DNA of 64,000 bases from CAZBNB01 sp964493245 (GCA_964493245.1 CAZBNB010000012.1:1-64000); one strand, 5' to 3'. Shown: positions 36,789-45,533, numbered from the stretch's first letter. Program-made: numbers and translations. The notes: a model not told the origin generated them from the sequence alone.

Positions 36789-39700
36789 CTAAATCATTGT
36801 GGTTAGATCCACAGAAACAATTCGTGATACACCAGGCTCTCGCATGGTTACGCCAATCAAATGCTCGGCGATTTCCATCGTGACTTTATTATGTGTAATC
36901 AACAAAAACTGTACAACTTGGGACATTTCACGAACCAGCTCGCAAAAACGCCTCACATTCGCCTCATCCAGCGGCGCATCAACTTCATCCAGCATACAAA
37001 AAGGCGATGGATTTAATTGAAAAATCGCAAACACCAGCGCAACGGCGGTCATTGCTTTTTCCCCTCCAGAAAGCATATAAATGGTATTATTTCGCTTTCC
37101 AGGTGGTTGAGCCATCACCAAAACACCCGCTTCCAATAGGTTATCACAAGTCATCTCTAACGTCGCATGTCCTCCACCAAAAAGTCGTGGAAAAAGCGTT
37201 TGAAATCCCTGATTCACTTGATCAAAGGTTTCTTTGAAGCGTTGTTGTGTTTCTTGGTCCATTTTAGCAATCGCACGCTCTAACGTCATCAATGCTTCGG
37301 TTAAATCATGTGCTTGAGTATCTAAATGTGTTTTACGCTGCAAATCTGCTTCATATTCTTCAATCGCCAGTAGGTTAATTGGACCTAGGCGAGCCATATT
37401 GGCTTCAATACGTGACAAATCTGCTTCCGATTGTGCGATTGTCAGGTCTTCTGCAAGACTGGTCAAGTGAATTTGCCAATCTTCACGCATCTCGCATAAT
37501 TTATCCACATGTGTACTGGCACGCGCGGCCAATGTTTGTTCTGTCACGTACCATTGTTGCAGCTGTTGTTGCAAATCATTGGCCTGTTTTTCTTCATACT
37601 TACACAATTGTTCGGTTTTTTGCAAGCACTGTTGCTGTGATTCAACTGCTTGTTGCAACAGCGTCACCTCGACCTCTTGTTGTGCATGCACGGTCAATTT
37701 GTTTGTGAGTTCGTTTTGCAAAAGATGCAGCGATTCTTCTGCGGTATCTATTTGGGTAATTAATTGTTTTTGACGTTGTTCAATATGGTCGGATTGTTGC
37801 TGCGCACGTTCAATTTGTTGTTGCAAATGGTATTGCTTAGCCTCTTCCTGACTGTGTTGGCGCATCACAATTTGCGATTCGGTTAGCAGCTGCTGTAAGG
37901 TGTGTTTGGCAGTTTGCAATGTCGTCTCAAACTGCGTTTTATGTTGTTGATGTATGGTTTGCTTTTCTAACAGTTCGGTTCGCTTTATGTCTAGTACGGC
38001 TAGCTCTGTCGCGAGATCATTTAATGCCATCATCACGTCTTCTAGCTCGACTAAAATGCTTTCACACTCGTTTTGCCACACTGTTTTTTGTGTCAGCGCA
38101 TTTTTTTGTGCTTGCTGCTTTTGCTCATAAGCAAGCTCTGATAGACGTAAATTTTCTGAAGCCTCTGCCAATGCGGTTTGCAAGGTGTGCTGCTGTTGCT
38201 GTAATGTCGTCAAATGTTGATGATATTGATCTCTGTGTGCCAAACAATCTTGGCGATGTGCTGTTTGTATTTGAATACGTTCGGCCAATTGTGATAAGGC
38301 ATGTTGGCGAGATAAAACACCAACTTCATCTGTCGGTTGTAAATCAAATACACGTACCCAGCCCAAACCAAACCAAAATCCATCGATTGTCACAATGGAT
38401 TGTTCGGCTGACAATGTCGGCAACCAAGTCAAGGCTTGAGCTAAATTATCTGCTGCGAAAATTTGCCATATATGAATAGACCATTGCGGAATGGGACCTT
38501 CTATTTTATCAGCCAAGCAGGGATAACAAGTAGATTGCGTTGACGTGCGAGGCTGAGAAAATAAACTGGCCTGGCCTTGTATTGTTTCCAAAGTAGCATG
38601 TACCTCGGCCATATCATCGGCGACAACCGCTTGTAAACTTTCACCCATCACACGCTCTATCATGGGCCGCCATTGATCGTCAACACGTATGTGTTCAACG
38701 ATTCGAGATTGTGTTGGGGTAGATATTTTAGGCACAGATGATTTCAATGCACTAACTTGCGCCGCTTGAAGTGCGGCATGCTCTTCAGTCATTGGTCGTA
38801 GGATATCACTAACGCTCTGTAATTGTTTTTCCATATCAAGCAATTGTTGACGACAAGCATTCGTATTATCCAAAAGGCTTTGATGCTGTTTTTTTAAATC
38901 TTGGTGTGTGGCGCTTGCTGTATCTCGCTTAGACTTTGCCTGGCGCATTTCTTCTGTTAAATGCTCATCATTTAACGCTAACAAAGATTGTTGGTGATTT
39001 TCATATTGAAGCTTGAGTTTTGTTTCACGGGCTTGTTGATGTTCTTGTTGTAATGTTTTGAGTTGATGAGCTTGCGTCGCTTCATTGAGCTCAGTCATCA
39101 GCGTTTGCCACACACCGCGCCAATCGCGTTCTACTTTTTCGATATGCTGTACTTCTTGATTCGCTTGCTCGCGCTTTTCTTCGGTCATCGCGATCGTTGT
39201 CATCAACACTTGTAACTGTTGCTGTGACATTTCCAATGTTTGTTGGTCAGTTTGTATTTGTTGCTGAAGTTGTTTCTCTTCTTGTTTGAGTTGTTGTGCA
39301 TCCAGTTGTTGCTGTTGATGGCGTTGTTTTTGATGTTGAATGTTTTCTTCTAAGCGAACCAATTCGCTTTTATGCTGATAAAAAGAAGCTTGATTGTCTT
39401 GTTGGTGGGTCAACATTTCCTGTAATTTCAACTGTTGTTCTGCGTGCATTTTGACATGCGTTGCCAGCTGTGTTTGATGTAAATCGTATTGCTCTTGGAG
39501 GTGTTGCTGCGTTTTTATAGATTGTTGTTGTTCACTGTCTAATGCGCGCCACTTTAGCGCATGCACAGCAAAACGATGTGTGTAAGCTTCTTGCTGATAC
39601 TGTTTATATTGTTTGGCTGTGTTTGCCTGGCGTTCGAGCTTTGTGAGTTGTTTGGTTAATTCTGCTTGGATATCAGCAACACGAGCTAAATTTTCTCGGG

Positions 39701-40259
39701 TTTGTGTCATCCGTTGCATGGTTTCACGGCGGCGTTCTTTGTATTTAGACACGCCTGCGGCTTCTTCTAAATAGCCACGGAGCTCTTCGGGACGGGCTTC
39801 AATCAGTCGTGAAATGGTTTCTTGTCCAATAACGGAATAGCCGCGCGCGCCTACGCCGGTACCGAGAAAAATATCGGTGATGTCGCGGCGGCGGCAGCGG
39901 GTGCCATTCAGATAATAGGTGGATTCACCATCACGTGTTACCTGTCGCTTCACGGCGATTTCTTGATATTGTGCGTAGGGGCCAGAAAGTTTGCCTAGGC
40001 TGTTGTCGAATACCAACTCAACGGAAGCTTGGCCAATGGACTTGCGGTTAGATGAGCCTTTGAAAATAACATCGGTCATGGCTTCACCGCGCAATTGTTT
40101 TGCTTGGCTTTCACCCATGACCCAGCGTACAGCATCAATCACATTTGATTTGCCGCAACCATTGGGGCCGACGACGGCGACTAATTGACTGGGTAAAGGA
40201 ATAGTGACGGTATCAACAAATGATTTAAATCCTACTAATTTCAGTTGTCTTAACCGCAT
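36789..40259 (-). CDS. smc: Chromosome segregation protein SMC
   Basis: The condensin ATPase that compacts and segregates chromosomes. From the ATG at 40259 it has 1156 residues: an N-terminal head with Walker A GPNGCGKSNVIDAVRW, a first coiled coil unusually rich in Gln and His, a central hinge (about residues 490-640), a second coiled coil and a C-terminal head with LSGGEKAMTAVAL and LDEVDAPLDEANV. An in-frame 26-codon extension upstream does not resemble the family. ScpA and ScpB genes are not in the window. Confidence 0.95.
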   Translation of the reverse strand: MRLRQLKLVGFKSFVDTVTIPLPSQLVAVVGPNGCGKSNVIDAVRWVMGESQAKQLRGEAMTDVIFKGSSNRKSIGQASVELVFDNSLGKLSGPYAQYQEIAVKRQVTRDGESTYYLNGTRCRRRDITDIFLGTGVGARGYSVIGQETISRLIEARPEELRGYLEEAAGVSKYKERRRETMQRMTQTRENLARVADIQAELTKQLTKLERQANTAKQYKQYQQEAYTHRFAVHALKWRALDSEQQQSIKTQQHLQEQYDLHQTQLATHVKMHAEQQLKLQEMLTHQQDNQASFYQHKSELVRLEENIQHQKQRHQQQQLDAQQLKQEEKQLQQQIQTDQQTLEMSQQQLQVLMTTIAMTEEKREQANQEVQHIEKVERDWRGVWQTLMTELNEATQAHQLKTLQQEHQQARETKLKLQYENHQQSLLALNDEHLTEEMRQAKSKRDTASATHQDLKKQHQSLLDNTNACRQQLLDMEKQLQSVSDILRPMTEEHAALQAAQVSALKSSVPKISTPTQSRIVEHIRVDDQWRPMIERVMGESLQAVVADDMAEVHATLETIQGQASLFSQPRTSTQSTCYPCLADKIEGPIPQWSIHIWQIFAADNLAQALTWLPTLSAEQSIVTIDGFWFGLGWVRVFDLQPTDEVGVLSRQHALSQLAERIQIQTAHRQDCLAHRDQYHQHLTTLQQQQHTLQTALAEASENLRLSELAYEQKQQAQKNALTQKTVWQNECESILVELEDVMMALNDLATELAVLDIKRTELLEKQTIHQQHKTQFETTLQTAKHTLQQLLTESQIVMRQHSQEEAKQYHLQQQIERAQQQSDHIEQRQKQLITQIDTAEESLHLLQNELTNKLTVHAQQEVEVTLLQQAVESQQQCLQKTEQLCKYEEKQANDLQQQLQQWYVTEQTLAARASTHVDKLCEMREDWQIHLTSLAEDLTIAQSEADLSRIEANMARLGPINLLAIEEYEADLQRKTHLDTQAHDLTEALMTLERAIAKMDQETQQRFKETFDQVNQGFQTLFPRLFGGGHATLEMTCDNLLEAGVLVMAQPPGKRNNTIYMLSGGEKAMTAVALVFAIFQLNPSPFCMLDEVDAPLDEANVRRFCELVREMSQVVQFLLITHNKVTMEIAEHLIGVTMREPGVSRIVSVDLTTMI

Positions 40260-40366
40260 GGGAACAAGGATCCGTTTGTAAAGTTGGTTAAAATTAGCGG
40301 ATATTTTATCACACCCGCATGTATTTCTGTTTATCATCCGAAGCGCGAATTTCTAGATCGGAGTAG

Positions 40367-40570
40367 GGTTTAGCATTCATGGACTGTAGGTTATCTAGAG
40401 GAGCGTCCGCTTGATCCACTTTTCCAACGGTTTTACGGGGCCGCCGCCTATTCGCTTCCCGCTCAAAGGCGCTAAAAAGCACATCCATGTGCTTTTTACC
40501 CCGTAAAACCGTCGGAAAAGCGGCGCTTCCGCAAACCTCTAGATAACCTACAGTCCATGAATGCTAAACC
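40367..40570. repeat. Nested palindromic element with GC-rich core, copy 2
   Basis: Outer arms 40367-40401 and 40536-40570 are perfect inverted repeats of 35 bp, unrelated in sequence to the outer arms of copy 1. Inner arms 40419-40440 and 40499-40520 pair with one mismatch. The 58-bp core 40441-40498 is the reverse complement of 219-276 with one difference and carries a 12-bp hairpin. The ends just outside the inner arms (gcgtccgcttgatcc and ggcgcttccgcaaa) are also shared with copy 1. It is non-coding. Confidence 0.85.
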
Positions 40571-40896
40571 TGCTAGATTGGTTTTTGAATCTAGCATTTT
40601 GATACTTTTTTGAAACTACTCTCTAAACATTCAAAATCTAAAAAGTGGCGCTTCCGCAAACCTCTAGATAACCTACAGTCCATGAATGCTAAACCTGCTA
40701 GATTGGTTTTTGAATCTAGCATTTTGATACTTTTTTGAAACTACTCTCTAAACATTCAAAATCTAAAAAGTGGCGTTTCTGCAAGCCTCTAGATAACCCA
40801 CAGCTCATGAATGATAAATCTGCTAGATTGATTTTTGAATCCAGCATTTTGATACTTTTTTGAAACTGCTCTGTTAAACATTCAAAATCTAACGTT
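40522..40896. repeat. 125-bp tandem repeat, three units
   Basis: Units begin at 40522, 40647 and 40772, exactly 125 bases apart. The first two are almost identical and the third is diverged by scattered substitutions. Each unit contains the right end of the palindromic element (ggcgcttccgcaaa), its outer arm, a small tgctagatt/aatctagca hairpin and an AT-rich tail. The array seems to have arisen by duplication after insertion of copy 2. Unit length and content do not fit a CRISPR. Confidence 0.88.
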
Positions 40897-40913
40897 TTGA
40901 ATGTTTAACAGAG
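40869..40913. terminator. 19-bp hairpin after the desaturase gene
   Basis: Arms 40869-40887 and 40895-40913 are perfect inverted repeats around a 7-base loop. The hairpin starts nine bases beyond the desaturase stop codon. The stem ends in AAAA/TTTT runs rather than a following T-tract. It probably blocks read-through or protects the mRNA 3' end. Confidence 0.6.
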
Positions 40914-40921
40914 ATTAATTA

Positions 40922-42109
40922 TTACGCTGTGACCGTTTTAGGAACATAACGCTTAATACGTTGTGCAAATTGATGCAAAACATCTAAGCCAGACTCTTCT
41001 GCGTGCTTACACCATTGTTGTAGCGACTCAACCAGTTCTTTTTGTGAAGAGGCTGTTTTTAACCAAACATTTTGTAATGTTTGGCGATGGTGATATACGA
41101 TACGCAATTGTTCGTAACGTTCTAACAGCGCTTGTAAACGTGTGTTCGCTTTGACAGACAGCAAACCGCTTTCACGTCGCAATAAAGAACCTGCACCTGA
41201 AATGAGCTTTTTGTCTTGTTTGCTTGCCACATGTTCGCGACGCACTTGTTCTAGCATTGGCTTTAAAACATGTTTGTAATAGTTTGACATCACTTGAAAA
41301 CGATTAGAGATAACGGCTTTCACGGTGTCTAAATCAACATGTAATTTCGTTTGGCATTCGATCAACTTTGGTGGCAACTTCTTCACTTTTGCCAAACCAA
41401 GGAAAGACAATATACGGATATACATCCAACCTAAATCGAATTCCCACCACTTGACAGAAAATTTAGCCGATGATGCAAACGTGTGGTGATTGTTGTGCAA
41501 CTCTTCACCACCAATCCAAAAGCCCCATGGAATCACGTTGGTAGCCGCATCGGGACATTCAAAGTTACGATATCCCCAATAGTGGCCAATGCCATTCACA
41601 ACACCTGCGGCCCAAACCGGAATCCATAACATTTGAATAGCCCAGATAGAAAGACCAGGTAATCCAAATAATAATAAATTAATCAACAGCATGATACGCA
41701 CGCCTTTCGAAGAATGAGGGGCATAAAGCTTGCGCTCAATCCAATCATCGGGCGTACCATGGGAATATTTTTCAATCATTTCACGATCTTTACGTGCAGC
41801 ACGATACAACTCAGCACCTTCCCAAAAAACCTTTTTAATGCCGAGAACCACTGGACTATGTGGATCGCCTTCTACGTCCGTTGTGGCATGGTGCTTACGG
41901 TGAATGGCAACCCATTCTGCTGTGATCATACCGGTTGTCAACCAAAGCCAGAGACGAAAAAAATGACTGATAATGGGATGCAATGTTAATGCACGGTGTG
42001 TTTGGTTACGATGAAGATAAATGGTTACTGCAGCAATAGTCACTTGCGTCAGAATGATGGTGGCAACAATGTACCCCCAAACCGATAAATTTAAAACACC
42101 AAAAATCAT
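40922..42109 (-). CDS. Membrane fatty acid (acyl-CoA delta-9 type) desaturase
   Basis: A membrane di-iron desaturase that introduces double bonds into acyl chains for membrane fluidity. The three histidine boxes are HRNQTH (33-38), HRKHH (70-74) and HNNHH (205-209), with hydrophobic segments between. The length is 396 residues; the last about 120 residues form a charged, probably coiled-coil extension. The chosen ATG has GGAG six bases upstream; the frame can be extended to 42154 without support. It is a single gene ending in a strong hairpin next to the tandem repeat. Confidence 0.9.
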   Translation of the reverse strand: MIFGVLNLSVWGYIVATIILTQVTIAAVTIYLHRNQTHRALTLHPIISHFFRLWLWLTTGMITAEWVAIHRKHHATTDVEGDPHSPVVLGIKKVFWEGAELYRAARKDREMIEKYSHGTPDDWIERKLYAPHSSKGVRIMLLINLLLFGLPGLSIWAIQMLWIPVWAAGVVNGIGHYWGYRNFECPDAATNVIPWGFWIGGEELHNNHHTFASSAKFSVKWWEFDLGWMYIRILSFLGLAKVKKLPPKLIECQTKLHVDLDTVKAVISNRFQVMSNYYKHVLKPMLEQVRREHVASKQDKKLISGAGSLLRRESGLLSVKANTRLQALLERYEQLRIVYHHRQTLQNVWLKTASSQKELVESLQQWCKHAEESGLDVLHQFAQRIKRYVPKTVTA

Positions 42110-42341
42110 TGTTTTCTCCATAACAAAAAAAGAGATTGGTGGATATGATAACACATTTTGTACAGGTTATGGGAGAAATTCTAAAAAATAGCTTTGAAAC
42201 CGCTCTCCCGCTCCCGCAATCTTTCAAAATTTTTTGCGTAAGTCCCCTCATTAAGGGGGCCAGGGGAAAAACTGACAAAAAGAGAAATTTCAAAATAATA
42301 TCTCATATTTTATTGACTTAAATCATTCTCAATAACCATTC

Positions 42342-42370
42342 TTGATATTGATTTCTCATTCTATTATACT
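42342..42370 (+). promoter_or_regulatory. Sigma70-type promoter of the DUF4160/DUF2442/recombinase genes
   Basis: TTGATA at 42342-42347, a 17-base spacer and TATACT at 42365-42370 form a good promoter about 35 bases before the first gene. Between the desaturase start (42109) and this point the DNA also holds a gcgtaagtcccctcatta segment resembling the MITE terminal motif, but no gene. Confidence 0.6.
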
Positions 42371-42405
42371 TCATATGAGTTTTGAGAATAAAGGATAATA
42401 AATCA

Positions 42406-42666
42406 ATGCCAACGATCAGTGCATTTTATGGAATACTGATTCAAATGTTTTGGAATGATCACGCGCCGCCACATTTCCATGCGCGCTATGGTGAATATAG
42501 TGGAATCATTGATATCAATTCATTGCAAATGCTAGAAGGTGATTTGCCTAAACGCGCACTGGGTCTAATCGTAGACTGGGCTAAATTACACCAAAATGAA
42601 TTATTAACTGATTGGGATTTGTGCACTAAAAAACAAATGCCTAATAAAATAGAGCCATTGAAATAG
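42406..42666 (+). CDS. DUF4160 protein, possible toxin-antitoxin partner
   Basis: An 86-residue DUF4160 protein: it begins MPTISAFYGILIQMFWNDH and includes PPHFHARYGE, the histidine-rich family motif, then LPKRALGLIVDWAKLH. DUF4160 genes are very often followed by DUF2442 genes, as here (10-base gap), and the pair is regarded as a candidate toxin-antitoxin-like module; biochemical function is not settled. The start used has AAAGGA upstream. Confidence 0.85.
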   Translation: MPTISAFYGILIQMFWNDHAPPHFHARYGEYSGIIDINSLQMLEGDLPKRALGLIVDWAKLHQNELLTDWDLCTKKQMPNKIEPLK

Positions 42667-42676
42667 GGGGAGCATT

Positions 42677-42931
42677 ATGTATTGGGATGTCACCGCAGTA
42701 AAACCAACGCAGCATTTAGTGCTTCAAGTGAAATTCTCTGATGGATTACAAGGTACTGTGCGGTTCGAACCATCACATTTAACAGGTGTGTTTGAATCGT
42801 TAAAAGATGAAAAGTATTTTAATCAAGTATTTGTTGATCATGGTGTTGTGACTTGGCCAGGTGAACTTGATTTAGCACCAGATGCTATGCACACAGAAAT
42901 AAAGAAAAACGGCTGCTGGGTATTGGAATAA
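42677..42931 (+). CDS. DUF2442 protein
   Basis: An 84-residue DUF2442 protein (MYWDVTAVKPTQHLVLQVKF ... LTGVFESLKD ... PGELDLAPDAMHTEI). It is preceded by a strong AGGGGGAG site and lies directly between the DUF4160 gene and a recombinase gene, three bases from the latter. In similar pairs it is the presumed partner or regulator of the DUF4160 product; this is inference from gene neighbourhood. Confidence 0.85.
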   Translation: MYWDVTAVKPTQHLVLQVKFSDGLQGTVRFEPSHLTGVFESLKDEKYFNQVFVDHGVVTWPGELDLAPDAMHTEIKKNGCWVLE

Positions 42932-42934
42932 TTT

Positions 42935-43498
42935 ATGCTGGTTGGTTATGCAAGGGGCTTAACTGTAGATCAAAATTTAGATCACCAACTTTCTGCATTG
43001 GGAAATGCTGGCTGTGAAAAAATTTATCAAGATCAAATATCTGGAACTAAAACCACACGACCTGGGCTGGAGTTAGCACTTGAAATATTAAGAAAAGACG
43101 ATACGTTCGTCGTTTGGAAATTAGACCGATTAGGTCGTTCTGTAAAAGGGTTGATTGATTTGGTTAATCAACTTCATCACAAAGGAATTCACTTTAAAAG
43201 TCTTACTGATAATATTGATACATCAACGCCGTCTGGCCGCGTCTTTTTTCATGTAATGGCAAGTCTTGCACAAATGGAGCGAGAATTAATGACTGAAAGA
43301 ACTAAAGCGGGACTCGCCGCAGCCAAAGCAAAGGGACGTGTTGGTGGTCGAAAGCGAAAAATGACTCAAAATAAGATTGACTCAGCCAAACAATTACTCG
43401 CTAATGGTACGCTGCCCAAAGATGTTGCTCGAAATTTAGGCATATCTGTGCCAACTTTATATCGTTGGTTGCCTGCATCAACCAATTTTACTGGTTGA
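42935..43498 (+). CDS. Resolvase/invertase-family serine recombinase with catalytic Ser replaced by Leu
   Basis: A 187-residue small serine recombinase: a catalytic domain with DRLGRS and SLAQMERELMTERT motifs and a C-terminal helix-turn-helix (PKDVARNLGISVPTLYRWL). In Hin/Pin/gamma-delta proteins the start reads YxRVST, the serine attacking DNA. Here residues 5-10 read YARGLT, so the nucleophile position (residue 9) is leucine. Other active-site arginines appear intact. It may be inactive as a recombinase yet still bind DNA, perhaps as a regulator of the upstream gene pair. Confidence 0.88.
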   Translation: MLVGYARGLTVDQNLDHQLSALGNAGCEKIYQDQISGTKTTRPGLELALEILRKDDTFVVWKLDRLGRSVKGLIDLVNQLHHKGIHFKSLTDNIDTSTPSGRVFFHVMASLAQMERELMTERTKAGLAAAKAKGRVGGRKRKMTQNKIDSAKQLLANGTLPKDVARNLGISVPTLYRWLPASTNFTG

Positions 43499-43623
43499 TG
43501 ATTATAAGGACTTTTTACTGACACTATGGGAATTTTGCCGATGACTTGCTGTAATTGCATTCTCCGAACTGACTATGGAAATATAGCTGTGATGACCTCA
43601 GTTCTTCCACACGCCCCCATTAA
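43499..43623. other. Non-coding DNA after the recombinase gene
   Basis: No gene, clear recombination site or strong hairpin is recognised in this part. Together with the broken gene at 43624-43830 and the leader of the acyltransferase gene it makes up a 417-base stretch without an intact ORF. Confidence 0.4.
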
Positions 43624-43830
43624 CTATCCAAGAGCACTGACTACAACATAAAGCCTTTCGTCCGAACACTTATCTAACTCATTAATCACATCATGAAACG
43701 CTTTAGATAATGCGATGAAATCCTTACTCAAAGAAGCTTCTGGTAATTTAAAAAATGGCTCATAATACAGGTGTATTATTTTTCGTTCGCTCTGAACTCA
43801 AAGATAAAATAATAATGCACTGGGAATCAT
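43624..43830 (-). pseudogene. Broken small gene, in-frame TGA at codon 11
   Basis: On the minus strand an ATG at 43830 follows a GGAGG site six bases upstream. The frame runs 10 codons to a TGA (43800-43798) and then continues open for 57 codons to a TAG at 43624. The downstream part looks like real protein, with segments such as RKIIHLYYEPFFKLPEA, DFIALSKAFHDVINEL and ERLYVVVSALG. It is therefore read as the remnant of a small gene interrupted by a stop codon. No family is recognised. Stop read-through is possible but unsupported. Confidence 0.5.
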
Positions 43831-43915
43831 CGCCCTCCTCTTCGAGCCATGATTGAATCGATTGTAAATTTATTATACCCTTCAAGATCTTTGAATAAAG
43901 AGTGATATCACTGTT

Positions 43916-44656
43916 ATGAAATCCAATCCGCTATACTGCTTCGCTATTTTATGTGCCACGCTTTTTTGTACCGGTTATACTTCTATAAAAACGGTCTTTA
44001 AATCATTGTTAGGTACGGTCACAAAAACATGGTGCGATGAAGAGTTACAGCGCTGGGGTAATCGCATTTTAAAATTAATTCGAATTAAATACACGCTCGT
44101 CAATCCCAAGCATATCGCACCTAAGCAGGGACAACCAACGATTATTATGTGTAATCACAGCAGCTTATTTGATATTCCCTTGAGTTATCATGCCTTTCCA
44201 AATGAATCCATACGCATGCTTGCCAAACACGAGTTATTTAAAGTCCCTTTTTTTGGTAAATCCATGGTCGCTGCTGGTTTCCCGCGTATCACACGGAATA
44301 ATCGTCGACAAGCGATTCAAGATCTGATCATTGTTGAAAAAATGTTACGGTCAGGCACCGTGATTTGGGTAGCACCTGAGGGCAGACGCTCCCATGATGG
44401 TAAATTAGCACCTTTTAAAAAAGGCGCTTTTATTACTGCGATTAAGACTCACGCAACGATTATTCCCATTGGTATTCGTGGTGCCAACCGTATTTTACCG
44501 GCGAAGTCTCTAAGGTTAAATTTAGGCCAAGAAATTGAAGTGTATGTGGGAGAGCCTATTGATACAAAAGAGTATACATTAGATAATAAAGAAGCATTGA
44601 TAGCGACTGTACACGAAAAAATGTTAGCATTGGTTGGTGAGCGGCCACACTCATAA
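43916..44656 (+). CDS. plsC: 1-acylglycerol-3-phosphate acyltransferase (PlsC family)
   Basis: Transfers an acyl chain to lysophosphatidic acid, giving phosphatidic acid at the inner membrane. It has an N-terminal hydrophobic helix (about residues 5-22), the catalytic NHSSLFD motif (HX4D, His81 to Asp86), FPRITRN, and PEGRRS in place of the usual EGTRS. The length of 246 residues is typical. It converges with coaD, nine bases apart. Another acyltransferase specificity within the family is possible. Confidence 0.88.
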   Translation: MKSNPLYCFAILCATLFCTGYTSIKTVFKSLLGTVTKTWCDEELQRWGNRILKLIRIKYTLVNPKHIAPKQGQPTIIMCNHSSLFDIPLSYHAFPNESIRMLAKHELFKVPFFGKSMVAAGFPRITRNNRRQAIQDLIIVEKMLRSGTVIWVAPEGRRSHDGKLAPFKKGAFITAIKTHATIIPIGIRGANRILPAKSLRLNLGQEIEVYVGEPIDTKEYTLDNKEALIATVHEKMLALVGERPHS

Positions 44657-44665
44657 TCCTCACCA

Positions 44666-45145
44666 TCAGAACTTCTGAGAACACATATACGCAGCAACAT
44701 TAGGTGGAACAAATGGCGTAATATCTCCACCAAACGCTGCCACTTCTTTCACAAGGCTAGAGGACACAAACATTAAGTTTTCCGAGGGTGTTAAAAAAAG
44801 CGTTTCAATCTCTGGACACAGTTGACGATTCATACCAGCCAACTGGAATTCATACTCAAAATCAGAGACCGCACGTAAACCGCGTAGAATAATATTCGCA
44901 CCTTGTTCACGGGCAAAATGAATCAACAACGTTTCAAAGCCAATCACTTCCACACCGGGAATGTGACCAACACACTGCTTTGCTAGAGCGATGCGCTCAG
45001 ACCAGACAATATGTGGTTGTTTCTTCGGATTACTTGCAACCGCGACTACCACTTTAGAAAACAACGTCGCTGCACGCTTAATGATATCAACGTGACCATT
45101 GGTGATGGGATCAAACGTTCCCGGATAAATCGCTTTTTTATTCAT
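44666..45145 (-). CDS. coaD: Phosphopantetheine adenylyltransferase
   Basis: The penultimate step of coenzyme A synthesis, making dephospho-CoA from phosphopantetheine and ATP. The nucleotidyltransferase motif YPGTFDPITNGHVDII, the LRGLRAVSDFEYEFQ segment and SSSLVKEVA near the end identify it; 159 residues from the ATG with GAGG upstream. Confidence 0.96.
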   Translation of the reverse strand: MNKKAIYPGTFDPITNGHVDIIKRAATLFSKVVVAVASNPKKQPHIVWSERIALAKQCVGHIPGVEVIGFETLLIHFAREQGANIILRGLRAVSDFEYEFQLAGMNRQLCPEIETLFLTPSENLMFVSSSLVKEVAAFGGDITPFVPPNVAAYMCSQKF

Positions 45146-45381
45146 GCAAAGACCTCGATTCGACTGCCTTAAATTATGCAATATTTCTTAGGATATGCAA
45201 CTATTTGCGCCAGAGCGATAAAATCGACAACCGTCACATTGCAAATATGCGTGTATAACGCCATTGTTAACAAATCCTAATATACGCCTTGCTCATTATT
45301 TTTTCGTTTAAACGGAAAAGGCCTTCGCATCAATGTCGAAAACTCATGTACGGAGCGTATCTATAGACTACACTATTAATT
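45146..45381. other. Intergenic DNA between coaD and the MITE
   Basis: No gene is recognised. The stretch is AT-rich with short imperfect inverted repeats and probably contains the coaD leader on the minus strand. Confidence 0.4.
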
Positions 45382-45510
45382 AACAGGACTGACGAAAAAC
45401 ATCGAGGTCGAGGCGGATTTTATTTTTAATGAGGGAGTTTAGATAACTAAATGACCGAATTAAAAATAAAATCCAACGAAGAGATCGGTGTTTTACGTAA
45501 GTCCTGATTA
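45382..45510. repeat. MITE-like element, full copy A
   Basis: About 129 bp. The ends are imperfect inverted repeats of about 28 bp (acaggactgacgaaaaac against the reverse complement of gtgttttacgtaagtcct). Inside is a perfect 16-bp inverted repeat (ggattttatttttaat / attaaaaataaaatcc). The copy at 59925 has the same layout and the half copy at 1-56 is nearly identical in sequence. It has no coding capacity. It lies 23 bases before an exported peptidase gene and could carry its promoter or leader. Confidence 0.82.
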
Positions 45511-45533
45511 AATAGAAACGCAGGTGTATCGAT

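Noticed and set aside
37919..38479. A 186-codon plus-strand ORF
   Set aside because: Antisense to the smc coiled-coil and hinge; its cysteine/phenylalanine-rich composition is a by-product of Gln-rich codons on the other strand.
40522..40896. Possible CRISPR array
   Set aside because: The 125-bp units are repeated along their whole length with no variable spacers and no cas genes nearby.
42225..42270. Further MITE end (gcgtaagtcccctcatta)
   Set aside because: Shares only the terminal motif; no partner terminus or internal palindrome was found, so it is left as a resemblance.
42313..42360. Possible Fur box before the DUF4160 gene
   Set aside because: The aatcattctcaataacc-like sequence is only a partial match and no iron gene follows; a plain promoter explains the region.
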